NCBI RefSeq assembly: GCF_000374065.1
Contig: NZ_KB893275.1
Span: forward strand, 1 to 44,811
DNA length: 44,811 nt
From: Spirosoma luteum DSM 19990
GTDB lineage: Bacteria > Bacteroidota > Bacteroidia > Cytophagales > Spirosomataceae
Reading direction: 5' to 3'
The notes under the pieces are model-generated. The model was not told the DNA's origin. It did no database searches and was given only the letters and a program-made list of their open reading frames with translations. Shown here one piece after another: positions 8,194 to 17,625 of the stretch. Position 1 is the first letter of the stretch. Each line of letters starts with the position of its first letter. The translations under genes were made by a program, and so were the position numbers.

Positions 8194-8978
8194 CGTTGGT
8201 CTGTTTTTCGTATTTAAATTAGTAGTCTGCGGTTAGTTTTAGTGAGCCGCCAACCGTCTTCGTTCTTTTGGCAGGATATGAGCAACGGAATGAAACAATC
8301 CGTCCCCTCTTTTCATAAGGGAAGGTAGTTTAAAAAGTAAAGCCACTGGGTTAGCTTTTGAGCAAGCGGTCGATTGGCTACGGAAGAAAAGTACCGTATT
8401 GGTCCTAGTAATTGGCTTCATTAGGATTAACTCATTTAGTTGATGCAATTAACTTATTCGACAGTAACAGAGCTTTACAGAACATTAACGGGCATTAATG
8501 ATCTGTAAAATAGGCGTGGAACACTAATTTTGACAAAGTAGGGTGGTTGCCAAGATGCCGGGAAAACGATCCAGATTACTGGACATACATCCAGGTGATT
8601 TACAGCAAATGTACAATATCGACAAAGTAGGTATAAGTGATAAAAGTATTACCTCAATCAAGTAATTGTACAAATAGACATGATCATTATTCCGTTCAGG
8701 AAAAGGCTTCTTTAACTGAACAACTAGGCCAGGTAACTGTCGTGTTTATCACACAACTTACCAGTCTGAAAACGATCACGAAACGCTTCTATGTCTAATT
8801 AATCGTTTTGCTACTTGTCAGCTACAATTCATGGCCTACATCCCACCAATAACAGACGGCGGGTAACACTAGGTCGATAATACCTGCCGGATAAGGGAAT
8901 AGTAAACTCAGGCCTGTTTAGCCTTAAAAAGAGACTACTTTTTAAGTAAACTCCTGACGCTTTTACCCTTCTCCGTTC
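8194..8978. other. Long intergenic region, no credible gene
   Basis: About 785 bp upstream of both the lipoprotein gene (leftward) and the Nif3-like gene (rightward). A 69-codon frame on the minus strand (8239-8448) shows no motif, membrane segment or plausible composition and is not called. AT-rich stretches at 8600-8700 could hold promoters, but I cannot point to one. Confidence 0.45.
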
Positions 8979-9905
8979 ATGAATAAGACCGACCCCCGGA
9001 ACCTGTTGCCCAGAAGAGAATTTTTTACCCGTGTCACGGCACTGGCAGCGGGCTCCCTGCTGACGACCCAACCAACGATAAGTACCCCTCAGCCAGCACG
9101 ACGACCAACCCTTACCTTGACCGTAAAGCAGGTTATTGATACTATACTAAACGAAATTCCAGGTGCCCCCTTCGCCAAAACGGTCGATCAGTTACGGGCG
9201 GGAAGTCTGCATCAGCCAGTGAGCGGTATTGTGACAACCATGTTCCCCACCCTGGAGGTCATTGAGAAAACGGTCAGGTTGGGAGCTAACCTGATCATCG
9301 CCCATGAAACGCCCTTCTACAATAATGAGGATCAAACCGACTGGCTCCAGCAGGATGACGCGTACCGATATAAAGTAGACCTGTTAACAAAACACAAGAT
9401 TGCCCTGTGGCGCTTTCACGACTATTGGCACGCCCATAAGCCCGATGGGATCATTATGGGCAATTTAATGAAGCTGGGGTGGGGGGAGCTGTATGACGCG
9501 GACCAGTCCCGATTGGTAACCTTACCCAAACCGATGCGATTAGACGCCATCGTATCGCTGGTAAAACAAAAGCTGGACATTCCGTGGGTACGGGTCGTTG
9601 GTCATGAACAACAGGTATGCAGCCGCATTTACCTGGCTTTTGGTTATATGGACAGTAAACAGCAGATAAAAGCCATTCAGACCTACAAACCTGACTTGAT
9701 TCTAAGCGGGGAAACCCGGGAATGGGAAACGGTGGAACGGGTACGGGATGGCTTGTTAATGGGCGAGAAGACATCCCTGCTGGTGGTCAGTCATGCCCTG
9801 AGTGAAGAAGCGGGTATGGCGTATGCGGCCCAGTGGTTAGCGCCTAAACTTACCGGTATGAGGATAAGTCACATTGCCAGTGGGAGTCCATTTCGCTATC
9901 TATAG
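8979..9905 (+). CDS. Nif3-like dinuclear metal-centre protein with Tat-type signal
   Basis: A 308-residue protein of the Nif3/YbgI (DUF34) family, whose members bind two metal ions and form hexameric rings; the reaction is unsettled. Visible family elements are TVDQLRAGSLHQPVSGIVTT near residue 67, LIIAHETPFYNN (metal-binding His near 109), FHDYWHAHKPDGI near 147 and a late LVVSHALSEEAGM, where the second metal site usually is. Unlike cytosolic Nif3 proteins it begins with RREFFTRVTALAAGSLL, a twin-arginine-like export signal, so it is probably periplasmic. It is monocistronic and convergent with the ThuA gene. Confidence 0.78.
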   Translation: MNKTDPRNLLPRREFFTRVTALAAGSLLTTQPTISTPQPARRPTLTLTVKQVIDTILNEIPGAPFAKTVDQLRAGSLHQPVSGIVTTMFPTLEVIEKTVRLGANLIIAHETPFYNNEDQTDWLQQDDAYRYKVDLLTKHKIALWRFHDYWHAHKPDGIIMGNLMKLGWGELYDADQSRLVTLPKPMRLDAIVSLVKQKLDIPWVRVVGHEQQVCSRIYLAFGYMDSKQQIKAIQTYKPDLILSGETREWETVERVRDGLLMGEKTSLLVVSHALSEEAGMAYAAQWLAPKLTGMRISHIASGSPFRYL

Positions 9906-10164
9906 GAGAAGGTCGAAAAAGAGGGGGCGTTAGTGTGGTGTATGTGTTTGAGGAAACCTTCACGAAAACCCTCGATTTTTGTCTGACAAAGGTCGCTTTG
10001 TAATGGTTGACTTTACGCCTGGAGGTCGGCCATATAGTGCCATCATAGTGAAATTGGCGACCGATTCGGCAACTCAAACCGCACATCTGGTAGGCCCATA
10101 GCCGGGAGTAACTAAAGGCCCCGTACCGCGAGCTTAGTTACTGGCTATATCCGGTCAAGGTCTC

Positions 10165-11145
10165 TTACTCGACAAAGCGCCGTTGGCGGGTAGCCGTGGG
10201 GGTGGGAAAGTCCGAGGGGATGGGAATGTCCACTTTACCCGTAGCGGCCCATTGCCCCCCCCGTTGCAGGCAGGTGATAAACCCAACACATTCAACCGAA
10301 TAATCCATATGGCCCAGGGGGGTGTGAAAAATCCGGCCTTTCCCGTAATTGATGGTCATCAACATAGGTTCGTGACGATCGGTGCCTTGGTTTTCTTTTG
10401 ACGAGTAGGCCGTGGCCAGCACTTGCAGGTGCTCGGCGGGGCCCCGCAGACGGTCATACAATTCATCTTTGGTGTGCATCCAGGTTAGGGGCATGCCCTG
10501 GGTGATGGGATGACTGGCTTGCCGAATTCTTATTAAAATCTGCTGCTGCGCCCCGTGCGATCCGGCCTTTCCGGGTTGGGGGTCTCGAATGAGGGCCCCT
10601 TCGTTGTTGTAATACACGTAAGGACCATCTTTCTCGGTGCGATCGCCCCACCCACCCAGGCCGATCATTTTGTTGTAGGCGGGCCAGCGGGGAAACGAGT
10701 TATCAGCCGCATGGATGACGACCAGACCGCCCCCGTTTTTGATGAACTTGTCAAAATCACGCTGGGTTTCATCGGACCAGGGGGCGGCCTCCCAGCCAAA
10801 ATTGCAGACGATTAGGTCATAGCTGGCGAAGTCGGGATGGAAGCTGGAGTCGGCCCTGGGTTTGGGTAAGGATTTGGTCGTCCGGACACCGGGAATTTTG
10901 TATTTTTCCATTAACTCATCGCCATTCCAGGTATAGTACGAGCGCTGTACATCGACCGAAAACTTACCCGTTTCTTCCAGGTATCGCTTGACCATAAAGG
11001 TGATTTTGGGCCATTGTTCGTGGTTATTCTGTCCATCGACGATGAGCGTGCGAATAACTTTAGGCTTGCCTTTTTGTGGTAGTTGAGCCTGAACAAAATT
11101 GCCCCCAAGGAGCATCAGTAGTAGCAGCGTGATTAAGGATTTCAT
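10165..11145 (-). CDS. Secreted ThuA-domain protein
   Basis: The product is a ThuA-like (trehalose-utilisation, glutamine amidotransferase-fold) protein, a family often linked to sugar metabolism in Bacteroidota but with poorly known chemistry. I start at the internal ATG at 11145 because it gives a signal peptide (MKSLITLLLLMLLGGNFVQAQ); the 17 upstream codons do not fit. Typical elements are VIRTLIVDGQNNHEQWPKI at the start of the domain, DLIVCNFGWEAAPW, GGGLVVIHAADNSFPRW (nucleophile-elbow region without a Cys) and the late YGKGRIFHTPLGHMDYS. About 326 residues. Alone between convergent and divergent neighbours. Confidence 0.82.
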   Translation of the reverse strand: MKSLITLLLLMLLGGNFVQAQLPQKGKPKVIRTLIVDGQNNHEQWPKITFMVKRYLEETGKFSVDVQRSYYTWNGDELMEKYKIPGVRTTKSLPKPRADSSFHPDFASYDLIVCNFGWEAAPWSDETQRDFDKFIKNGGGLVVIHAADNSFPRWPAYNKMIGLGGWGDRTEKDGPYVYYNNEGALIRDPQPGKAGSHGAQQQILIRIRQASHPITQGMPLTWMHTKDELYDRLRGPAEHLQVLATAYSSKENQGTDRHEPMLMTINYGKGRIFHTPLGHMDYSVECVGFITCLQRGGQWAATGKVDIPIPSDFPTPTATRQRRFVE

Positions 11146-11595
11146 GAACGATTGGTAGTTAAGGGAAGTGGGGCATAAGGGCTCTGGGTCAGCCACACCG
11201 TATGCCTACACCGGGTCGATAGTTTTCAAACCGAGTACTGGCTTGAATCTACTTTTGTCTGGTCTATCTTCCTGTACCTAAATCCCTTTTACTGACTTGA
11301 CTTCGGGTAGTTATGCCGAAAGGTACGGCACCAGCCGCCTGGATAATTCACGGTCCCGCTCCGGCGTAGCGGCCGGAGCGGTCGTCCGTCCGTCTGTACA
11401 AGCGAATAGTGCGTCAATGACTCAGAAGGCGTAAGCGTAGATTTAGTACGCTGCTCGCTTTGTATTCCTTAGCATGTGCAACGTCATCACGCTGATCGGG
11501 TGAGCGCTGCTGATTAGCCAATACGACTGCATTCGGCGGAGATAGCCGTTGAGCCAGTTAAATGCGTAGTTTTAAACGGACATTCCCAAATCGAA
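11146..11595. other. Divergent intergenic region with a GC-rich hairpin
   Basis: The 450 bp between the ThuA gene and the dienelactone hydrolase contain no gene. A hairpin of 9 bp is present: CCGCTCCGG (11356-11364) and CCGGAGCGG (11373-11381) around an 8-nt loop. Its position mid-region, without a T-run, argues against a simple terminator. Confidence 0.5.
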
Positions 11596-12483
11596 ATGAG
11601 CGACCTGCGAAAAGAAGACATCAACCAAGAAGTATTCGACCTCTACGACGACTTTGCCCACAGCCGCATCGACCGGCGTGACTTCGTACAGAAATTATCG
11701 GCCTACGCCGTGGGCGGGCTGACCGTTACCTCGCTGATGGGTTTTCTGATGCCCAACTATCAGGATAACATTCAGGTGAAGGCCGACGACCCACGACTGA
11801 AAACTGAGTACATTACTTATAGCTCGCCCAAAGGAGGGGGTACCATCAAGGCTCAACTGGCGATGCCTGCCGACGCGAAAAAGAAACTGGGTGGCATCAT
11901 TGTCGTCCACGAAAACCGGGGACTCAACCCCTACATTGCCGACGTGGGCCGACGGGCAGCCCTTGCCGGGTTCGTGTCCATTGCGCCCGATGCCCTAACC
12001 CCGCTGGGTGGCTATCCGGGTAACGACGAGCAGGGGCGGGAGATGCAAAGCAAGCGCAACCGCAACGAGATGCTGGAAGACTTTATAGCGGCCTATGACT
12101 ACCTAAAAAGTAACCCGGCCTGCAATGGCAACATCGGCGTTGTCGGGTTCTGCTTTGGGGGTTGGATTGCCAACATGATGGCCGTGCGCGTACCCGGTCT
12201 GGCAGCTGCGGTTCCATTCTATGGTGCCCAGCCCGCTGCCGAAGACGTACCTAAAATTAAGGCGCCCCTGCTAATTCATTATGCCGCCCTCGACACACGG
12301 GTCAACGAGGGGTGGCCCGCCTACGAAGCCGCACTGAAAGCGAACAACAAGCCATACGCGGAGCACATGTACGCCGATGCCAACCACGGTTTCCACAACG
12401 ACACCACGCCCCGCTACGACAAAGCAGCCGCCGAACTGGCCTGGAAGCGCACCATCGATTTTTTTAACCAGAAACTGGCCTGA
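11596..12483 (+). CDS. Dienelactone hydrolase family protein
   Basis: An alpha/beta-hydrolase of 295 residues in the dienelactone hydrolase family, which opens lactone rings or cleaves similar esters. The catalytic triad is visible: Cys186 in GFCFGGW, Asp233 in [12 protein letters not shown] and His264 in [10 protein letters not shown], with the family Glu105 in VHENRG. The first 55 residues form an extension with [19 protein letters not shown] followed by a hydrophobic stretch, a twin-arginine-like export or membrane signal common to Bacteroidota homologues. Monocistronic; followed by a strong hairpin terminator. The physiological substrate is unknown. Confidence 0.88.
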   Translation: MSDLRKEDINQEVFDLYDDFAHSRIDRRDFVQKLSAYAVGGLTVTSLMGFLMPNYQDNIQVKADDPRLKTEYITYSSPKGGGTIKAQLAMPADAKKKLGGIIVVHENRGLNPYIADVGRRAALAGFVSIAPDALTPLGGYPGNDEQGREMQSKRNRNEMLEDFIAAYDYLKSNPACNGNIGVVGFCFGGWIANMMAVRVPGLAAAVPFYGAQPAAEDVPKIKAPLLIHYAALDTRVNEGWPAYEAALKANNKPYAEHMYADANHGFHNDTTPRYDKAAAELAWKRTIDFFNQKLA

Positions 12484-12511
12484 GCAGCAGCCCGGTATAG
12501 TCTGGTACAAT

Positions 12512-12558
12512 AAACGCCAATGCCCCTGACACAAATTGTATCAGGGGCATTGGCGTTT
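12512..12558. terminator. Bidirectional terminator hairpin
   Basis: AAACGCCAATGCCCCTGA (12512-12529) is perfectly complementary to 12541-12558, an 18-bp stem with an 11-nt loop. It lies 29 bp after the dienelactone hydrolase stop and 36 bp after the GH2 stop, which converge on it. The A-rich and T-rich feet suit termination in both directions. Confidence 0.85.
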
Positions 12559-12593
12559 CGACTGACTGCGTGTGTGATAACCATGAAATAAGC

Positions 12594-14432
12594 CTACACT
12601 ACGCTGCCAATATCCCGGGAGTTTAATAAGCCCGCTGGTACGGTAAGTTCGCCCGTTTGCGGGTCGATAATCCCGTTGCGTTCCTCTTCAATGTTGGTTG
12701 CCTGCGTGTAGATATCGCCGGCAATGGAGCCCCGTCGCAATTCATGTTTAAAGAGTCGGATACGCTCAGCCCGTTCTTCTGCTTCTGCCGGCCCGCCGTA
12801 ATTGGCGAAGCCGAAACCACCCCATTCGCTAACGATCAGTGGCACCTGTCCCCGGTAGAAAAACGGGTCGCCAACTACCAGCGGGTAAGCAGCTACGTTT
12901 GTCAGTTCACCCGCTTCCAGTCGCTGGAGAAGGTCGCGCCAATGGTTCAGGTCAGGTGTATAGAGGTGAGCCGTGAGCAGATCCGATTTCAGACGGCCTT
13001 CCCACGAAACATGTTGCCACCCATCATTGTCGACAACCAGGTACTGCGGGTAGGCAATCTGCATGAAGTGGTACATATCGATGATGTACTTCCTTGTTTC
13101 CGGGTTCGTTGCTATGTCCTGAGCACCCCAGTCTTCATTGTACAGGCTCCAGATCACAACGGACGGGTGGGAACTGATCAATGCCACCATGCGCAGCAGT
13201 TCGGCCCGGTGGTTTTTACGACTTTGAGCCGTTGAGCTATGCGGACTTGGAACCTCTACCCAGAGCATGAGGCCCAGTTTATCCGCCAGATTATAAATGC
13301 GGGGATCGACCCCGGCAATGTGAACCCGTACCAGATTGCAGCCCAGCTCTTTCATGGCCTGCATGTGTCGCTTCATTTCCTCGTATGAAGCCGTACCCGG
13401 CTGATACAGAATACCGTCGAGGTAAACAGATTTGTTGTTCAAATAGATGTAGCGGCCCCGGGCTTCAATTTTACGCAGACCAAACTGCGTTTCTATCTCG
13501 GCCACATAGCCTCCGGAGTCGATAAGTTGCGCAATGAGCTTGTAGCGCATGGGTGTTTCGGGCGACCACAGCTCGGCCCGGTCTATATCGAGTACGACGC
13601 GTTGCTGCTTTTGCCCGGCTTCCAGCCGGAGTGGGTAGTCGGACGTTGCCAGCAGTTCGGTTCCGTGATGATCATAGGCCTTCAGGCGCAGTATGTATTC
13701 GCCGGGGTCATGGATGCGGGTCGTTACACTAAAGCGAACCAGCCGGTCTTCTACCACGCTGACGACACCCACCCGCGAACGCAGCCGGTTCCTCTCCACC
13801 GATTCGAGCCAGACGCTGCGTACCGCTCCCGAGTAGGTCTGATACCAGATGCCACCGCGTTTGTAGACGTGCGATTCCTGTTTGCCCCGCGTAGTTTCGG
13901 CATCCATCGTATCCGCAATCCGGACGGTAAGCCGGTTTTGCTCGTGTAGGTACTCTTCAGGTAGCTCGTACGAAAAGGAGGTGTAGGCTCCCAAATGGAC
14001 TTCTTCATCTTCAATGGTGCGGAGTGGGTGCCCGTTGAGCCATACGCGGGTTTCGTAGCCACAGGCGCCAAACGTGAGCTGAATGATGGAGCGGGAGGCC
14101 GGTTCACTGCGCTGGGGGAGGGGGAATTCCCTTTCGTACCAGGCCACTATTTTATCCTGCCAGCCAACGGGCATTACCTGTCCTTTGGCCTGCGCCATAT
14201 GCGCTTCTATTGAGCCGGGCCAGTGAGCCGTTTCGGTAAAGGGATAGCTTACGTACCATTGGTCATGTATCCCCCTATCATCAGGATCAATCATAAACCG
14301 CCATTCTCCGTCAAGCAGCATGTAAGTGTTGGGCCGAAGAACCGCTCTGGGAAGTTCATTTATCGGCTCGGTAATGGGGGCTTTTTCCGGGCGGCTGGCC
14401 GAAAAACTGTTATTGGTGTACTTGGTTTCCAT
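12594..14432 (-). CDS. Glycoside hydrolase family 2 protein
   Basis: A 612-residue GH2 enzyme of the beta-galactosidase/beta-glucuronidase type. The order is a sugar-binding jelly-roll domain (LLDGEWRFMIDPDDRG near residue 40, later YETRVWLNGHPL), an immunoglobulin-like middle domain, and a TIM barrel. The barrel carries the acid/base Glu in VVIWSLYNEDWG and the nucleophile Glu in IVSEWGGFGF. No signal peptide is seen with the chosen start at 14432 (METKYTNN); the open frame starts nine codons earlier. It is close to the size of compact GH2 beta-glucuronidases. The substrate is not readable, but a role in hemicellulose or pectin breakdown would suit the nearby rhamnose locus. Confidence 0.87.
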   Translation of the reverse strand: METKYTNNSFSASRPEKAPITEPINELPRAVLRPNTYMLLDGEWRFMIDPDDRGIHDQWYVSYPFTETAHWPGSIEAHMAQAKGQVMPVGWQDKIVAWYEREFPLPQRSEPASRSIIQLTFGACGYETRVWLNGHPLRTIEDEEVHLGAYTSFSYELPEEYLHEQNRLTVRIADTMDAETTRGKQESHVYKRGGIWYQTYSGAVRSVWLESVERNRLRSRVGVVSVVEDRLVRFSVTTRIHDPGEYILRLKAYDHHGTELLATSDYPLRLEAGQKQQRVVLDIDRAELWSPETPMRYKLIAQLIDSGGYVAEIETQFGLRKIEARGRYIYLNNKSVYLDGILYQPGTASYEEMKRHMQAMKELGCNLVRVHIAGVDPRIYNLADKLGLMLWVEVPSPHSSTAQSRKNHRAELLRMVALISSHPSVVIWSLYNEDWGAQDIATNPETRKYIIDMYHFMQIAYPQYLVVDNDGWQHVSWEGRLKSDLLTAHLYTPDLNHWRDLLQRLEAGELTNVAAYPLVVGDPFFYRGQVPLIVSEWGGFGFANYGGPAEAEERAERIRLFKHELRRGSIAGDIYTQATNIEEERNGIIDPQTGELTVPAGLLNSRDIGSVV

Positions 14433-14790
14433 AATACGTGGGGAGCGAAACAAAAACAACGGAACTTAATCCCATAGTGTTTAAATCCGGCTAATTTTGG
14501 GCATTCCCCTCCAGCCGATTGCCAGAAGGGGTACGAAGAAAAGAATGGCTTTTGCCCGGAACTCCCTTTGTGAATAGCAGTGGGTCGGCAGACTGTCACT
14601 ACCGTTGCACACGCGGGTGATGACTGAGTGTGTTTGCTGGGTTTCCAGGTGAACTGAGCCGGTTCAGGCTGCTGACTGGTCCTTTCTGATGAGCGATGCG
14701 TACTTTCTCTGGCTAAAATCCGCTAAAGACGGCCATTCCTAATCAATTTGGCGGGTTCCCCGGTTAACTATCCAAACATTTCGCTCGCAC
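14433..14790. other. Divergent intergenic region without a visible element
   Basis: About 360 bp between the GH2 gene (leftward) and the HAD gene (rightward). No gene, palindrome or convincing promoter was recognised; the short frames on either strand lack motifs. Confidence 0.4.
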
Positions 14791-15477
14791 ATGAAACTGA
14801 CTACCCGCCCCAGGGCCCTCATTTTCGACGTCAACGAAACCCTGCTGGATTTGAGCGCGGTGCAGGAGGCCTTCAACCGGGCCTTCCAGAACGACTACGC
14901 GTTCAAGTACTGGTTTCAATTGCTGTTGCAGTATTCGCTGGTGGATACCTTGACCGGACAGTTTCATGATTTCAAGCAGATTGGTGAGGCCGTGTTGTCC
15001 ATGACAGAGGAGTTTTTCGGGCACTCGCTGCCGACAGAAGAGAAACGGGAACTTTTACAGACGATGGTTCAGGTGGAGCCTCATCCGGACGTTGAACAGG
15101 GACTGTCCTTATTGAAAGAGGCTGGATTTCGGCTTTTCACCCTCACCAATTCCCCCGACGAAACCCTGAAAAAGCAGATGGAGGCAACCGGGCTGGGGCA
15201 TTTCTTTGAAGCAACCTGGACGGTGAATGCCGTAAAACGCTACAAACCACACCCCGATACCTACAATCAGGCGCTGCGTGAACTGAACCTTCTCCCTGAC
15301 CAGACGATGCTGATTGCCGCCCACGGCTGGGATATTGCCGGGGCCGCTCATGTGGGCATGAAAACGGCATTTATACACCGTAAAGGGCAGTCACTTTACC
15401 CCCTTTCGTCCCCATCCGACCTGCAGGGCGAAACCCTGATTGACCTTGCCCAGCAATTAATAAGCTTACCGGCCTGA
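14791..15477 (+). CDS. HAD-family (S)-2-haloacid dehalogenase-like hydrolase
   Basis: A 228-residue protein of the haloacid dehalogenase type II group. The four HAD motifs are visible: nucleophile Asp13 in IFDVNETLLD, Ser121 in LTNSPDE, Lys152 in KRYKPHPDTY and Asp181 in AAHGWDIAGA. These match the type II dehalogenases, which hydrolyse L-2-haloacids, though many annotated members act on other small substrates. Cytosolic, no signal peptide. It converges on the rhaT pseudogene fragment, whose decayed end lies 40 bp away. There is no obvious functional link to rhamnose metabolism. Confidence 0.85.
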   Translation: MKLTTRPRALIFDVNETLLDLSAVQEAFNRAFQNDYAFKYWFQLLLQYSLVDTLTGQFHDFKQIGEAVLSMTEEFFGHSLPTEEKRELLQTMVQVEPHPDVEQGLSLLKEAGFRLFTLTNSPDETLKKQMEATGLGHFFEATWTVNAVKRYKPHPDTYNQALRELNLLPDQTMLIAAHGWDIAGAAHVGMKTAFIHRKGQSLYPLSSPSDLQGETLIDLAQQLISLPA

Positions 15478-15519
15478 ATGCCATTTGCTGACGAGATAGC
15501 GTACGCATACCCAGGGAAA

Positions 15520-15886
15520 TCACGCTTCATCGACCCCGTATGCAATGATGTAGGCCAAGTGCAGGGGCCAGCCCGAAAAGCGGTATTCGCCCATCCTACT
15601 GTCGCCATGCCGCAGAAAAAGAACTGAAAATACCAGGTAAAACCAGCCATCGCGCAAAAGATGATGTTGCGCACGATGGGCGTCGAGATGTTCCGGTAAT
15701 CGGTATACGTCCGGTTTTTTATTCAGGTAAATCGTCCGGATGGCGTTGGTTGTCAAACCACCCGGCAGGAGAATAACCAGAATAGCGTTGTTCATGAAAA
15801 GTGGATCGGCCCCCTGCTGAACCGCTATGTCGGCAATAGGTTGCCCGGCGGTGAGGCCAAACGAAAAGCTAACGAGTTCATTCTCT
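15520..15886 (-). pseudogene. 3' fragment of a second rhaT (RhaT paralogue), frameshifted
   Basis: Read leftward, the DNA encodes the C-terminal third of a RhaT paralogue. It begins FSFGLTAGQPIADIAVQQG (equivalent to residues near 210 of the intact neighbour), continues ILLPGGLTTN, changes frame near 15690 to read ISTPIVRNIIFCAMAGFTWY then FQFFF, and changes back to GDSRMGEYRFSGWPLHLAYI before a stop at 15520. It is not a copy of the adjacent intact gene: the wording is that of a different RhaT type. It begins almost directly after the intact gene's stop codon (15889-15891), so an end point of a deletion or recombination lies there. Confidence 0.82.
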
Positions 15887-15888
15887 GC

Positions 15889-16941
15889 TCAAAGAGAATT
15901 GCCGATCCCTACCAGAACGATTGAAATAAGAATCACGATAATGCCGGTGACGAAGGTACGGAAGGTAGCGGCCGACACCCCCGACCACTCCTTCAGATAC
16001 AAACCCCACATATTGGCGGTCAGAATGATAGTGGCCATGTGCGTAATCCAGGAACTGGCGCCATTACCCAGTTTACTTTCACCCATCCCGTAGAAGAAAA
16101 ACTGAAGAAACCACATGGTACCAGCGGTTGCCGAAAAAAGAACATTAGCCAGAATAGGCGTCCGGGTATCGGTGTAATTGCCGAAGGTTTTATTTCTGGC
16201 GTTTAAGTACATGCACCACAAAAAATTAGTGGTCAGTCCGCCCCATAGTAGTACCACGTAGGTTACGTTATTCTGAAACAGGGGATTGCAACCTTGCACA
16301 ACAGCCTGACCGGCCAGGGGTTTGCCCGCTTCGATTCCGTAGTTGAAGAAGGCACTTAAAATACCAGAAATCACGGCAATTGTCAGGCCCTTCACGATGC
16401 TGAACTCTTTGACAGAAGCTTTCTTCTCGGCTTCCGAAAGTTCAGCTTCTTTCATCATGCCCGCTTTACCCGAGATGGCAATTCCGATGAGGCAAACCAG
16501 TACGCCCAGCAACACTACCTGCCCCCCGGCTGAGCCCAACATATCGGTAAACGAGACTTTCCCTTCAACTGGGTTGATATTATAATAGATGGAAGGTACC
16601 AGTGCGCCGAAAGCCGAACTGAACCCTAATACGACTGAATTACCCAGTGACATGCCCAGATAGCGAACGCCAAGGCCATACGTTAGCCCACCGATGCCCC
16701 ACAGCAAACCAAATACAAACGTGAGCATCTTAACATTCGTATCAGCCGAGGCAATGATAGCGGCAAAATCGGGGATGGTTAAGTAGGCGGCTAAGGGAGG
16801 TAGGATGAGCCAGGAAAAAAGGCCCCCAACAATCCAGAAGCTTTCCCAGGCCCAGCCCTTCACTTTGTTAAAGGGCATGTAAAAGCTGCCCGAAAAACCG
16901 CCACCAATCGTGTGGTAAATGATGCCAATCAGAACTTGCAT
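15889..16941 (-). CDS. rhaT: L-rhamnose/proton symporter RhaT
   Basis: A 350-residue membrane protein of the RhaT family (drug/metabolite transporter superfamily), which imports L-rhamnose or L-lyxose with a proton. Ten hydrophobic segments can be counted. Family words include SGSFYMPFNKVKGWAWESFW near residue 20, GLLWGIGGLTYGLGVRYLGMSLG near 84, and LLWGGLTTNFLWCMYLN followed by QFFFYGMGESKLGNGAS in the C-terminal half. It is divergent from rhaEW and flanked by 5' and 3' pieces of another RhaT-type gene. Its own start at 16941 is the only plausible one. Complete and apparently functional. Confidence 0.93.
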   Translation of the reverse strand: MQVLIGIIYHTIGGGFSGSFYMPFNKVKGWAWESFWIVGGLFSWLILPPLAAYLTIPDFAAIIASADTNVKMLTFVFGLLWGIGGLTYGLGVRYLGMSLGNSVVLGFSSAFGALVPSIYYNINPVEGKVSFTDMLGSAGGQVVLLGVLVCLIGIAISGKAGMMKEAELSEAEKKASVKEFSIVKGLTIAVISGILSAFFNYGIEAGKPLAGQAVVQGCNPLFQNNVTYVVLLWGGLTTNFLWCMYLNARNKTFGNYTDTRTPILANVLFSATAGTMWFLQFFFYGMGESKLGNGASSWITHMATIILTANMWGLYLKEWSGVSAATFRTFVTGIIVILISIVLVGIGNSL

Positions 16942-17207
16942 AAAGAAATCAATTACAATACTGTTTTAAATCGTTGGTAGGCGTTACGACCTGTAGTTTA
17001 ACGTTGCCAAATTTTGTCCGACTCAATTCTGAATTTTTGTCGTTAGTGAGGCTCCTGGAAGCTGTTTGATTTAACAAAAACACGTTTGGTAGTCCATCGA
17101 ATGTGCGTAATCCACATAAAACTGCGGGACGCCGGTGCGGTTGCTATCAGCAGCTTGCTTATTGATTGGCTCCTTTGGGATCATCACTCGCATGGCATAA
17201 ACCGTTT
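16942..17207. other. Leader of rhaT plus unidentified sequence
   Basis: This 266-bp stretch between the rhaT start and the rhaT 5' fragment should hold the rhaT promoter, but no good -7/-33 pair is visible. On the minus strand an open stretch reads VYAMRVMIPKEPINKQAAD and further to a stop near 17070; it could be the relic of some other gene and is not recognised. Confidence 0.4.
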
Positions 17208-17432
17208 CTAATTCCACCAAAGGGTTTTGGAAGGAGACTGTTTCAATACCTCAATCAGGGTCGGAACGGTGAGCAAACCCAGTATCCAGGGAGCGGCCAC
17301 CCAGGAGAACAGGCCCCCAATGAGCCAGTAACTTTCCCAGGCCCAGCCCTTCACTTTGTTGTATGGTAGGTAGAAACTGCCGGAAGCAAAACCTCCCGAC
17401 GCATGAAACAGAACACCCCAGAGTACAGACAC
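17208..17432 (-). pseudogene. 5' fragment of a second rhaT (RhaT paralogue)
   Basis: Seventy-four codons read as the N-terminus of a RhaT: VLFHASGGFASGSFYLPYNK, then WESYWLIGGLFSW and VLKQSPSKTLWW, followed at once by a stop. The intact neighbour has MPFNKVKGWAWESFWIVGG at the same place but differs further on (ASADTNVKM versus KQSPSKTLWW), so this is another paralogue. In the usual protein about 270 more residues follow. The piece at 15520-15886 is of the same paralogue type and could be its other end. Possible start is GTG at 17432. Confidence 0.85.
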
Positions 17433-17625
17433 TTTTCTTTAGTTTTTTTACAAATTTATCTTGACCGTGTTCTAGAACTTACCTGTTCTCTCCTGTAACT
17501 ACCCGTATCTGTGACAACCGGCTTTTTTGTTGACACAACAGGAGAGTACATGAAGCAGGAGAAAACAGCAGTTATGTACTTTGCTTCAAAACAAGTTATC
17601 AGACGAATATACTTACTTCTTATCT
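17433..17625. promoter_or_regulatory. Candidate operator region of the rhaEW operon
   Basis: The region upstream of rhaEW contains a perfect 10-bp palindrome GTTCTAGAAC (17469-17478), a further GTTCT half at 17485-17489, and an inverted pair CTCTCCTGT (17488-17496) and ACAGGAGAG (17538-17546). A TACTTTGC at 17576-17583 is a partial match to the Bacteroidota -7 element, but no -33 partner stands at the right distance. These are plausible binding sites for a rhamnose regulator, which is not encoded in the window. No experiment supports it. Confidence 0.4.

Noticed and set aside
8239..8448. 69-codon minus-strand frame
   Set aside because: No membrane segment, motif or context supports it.
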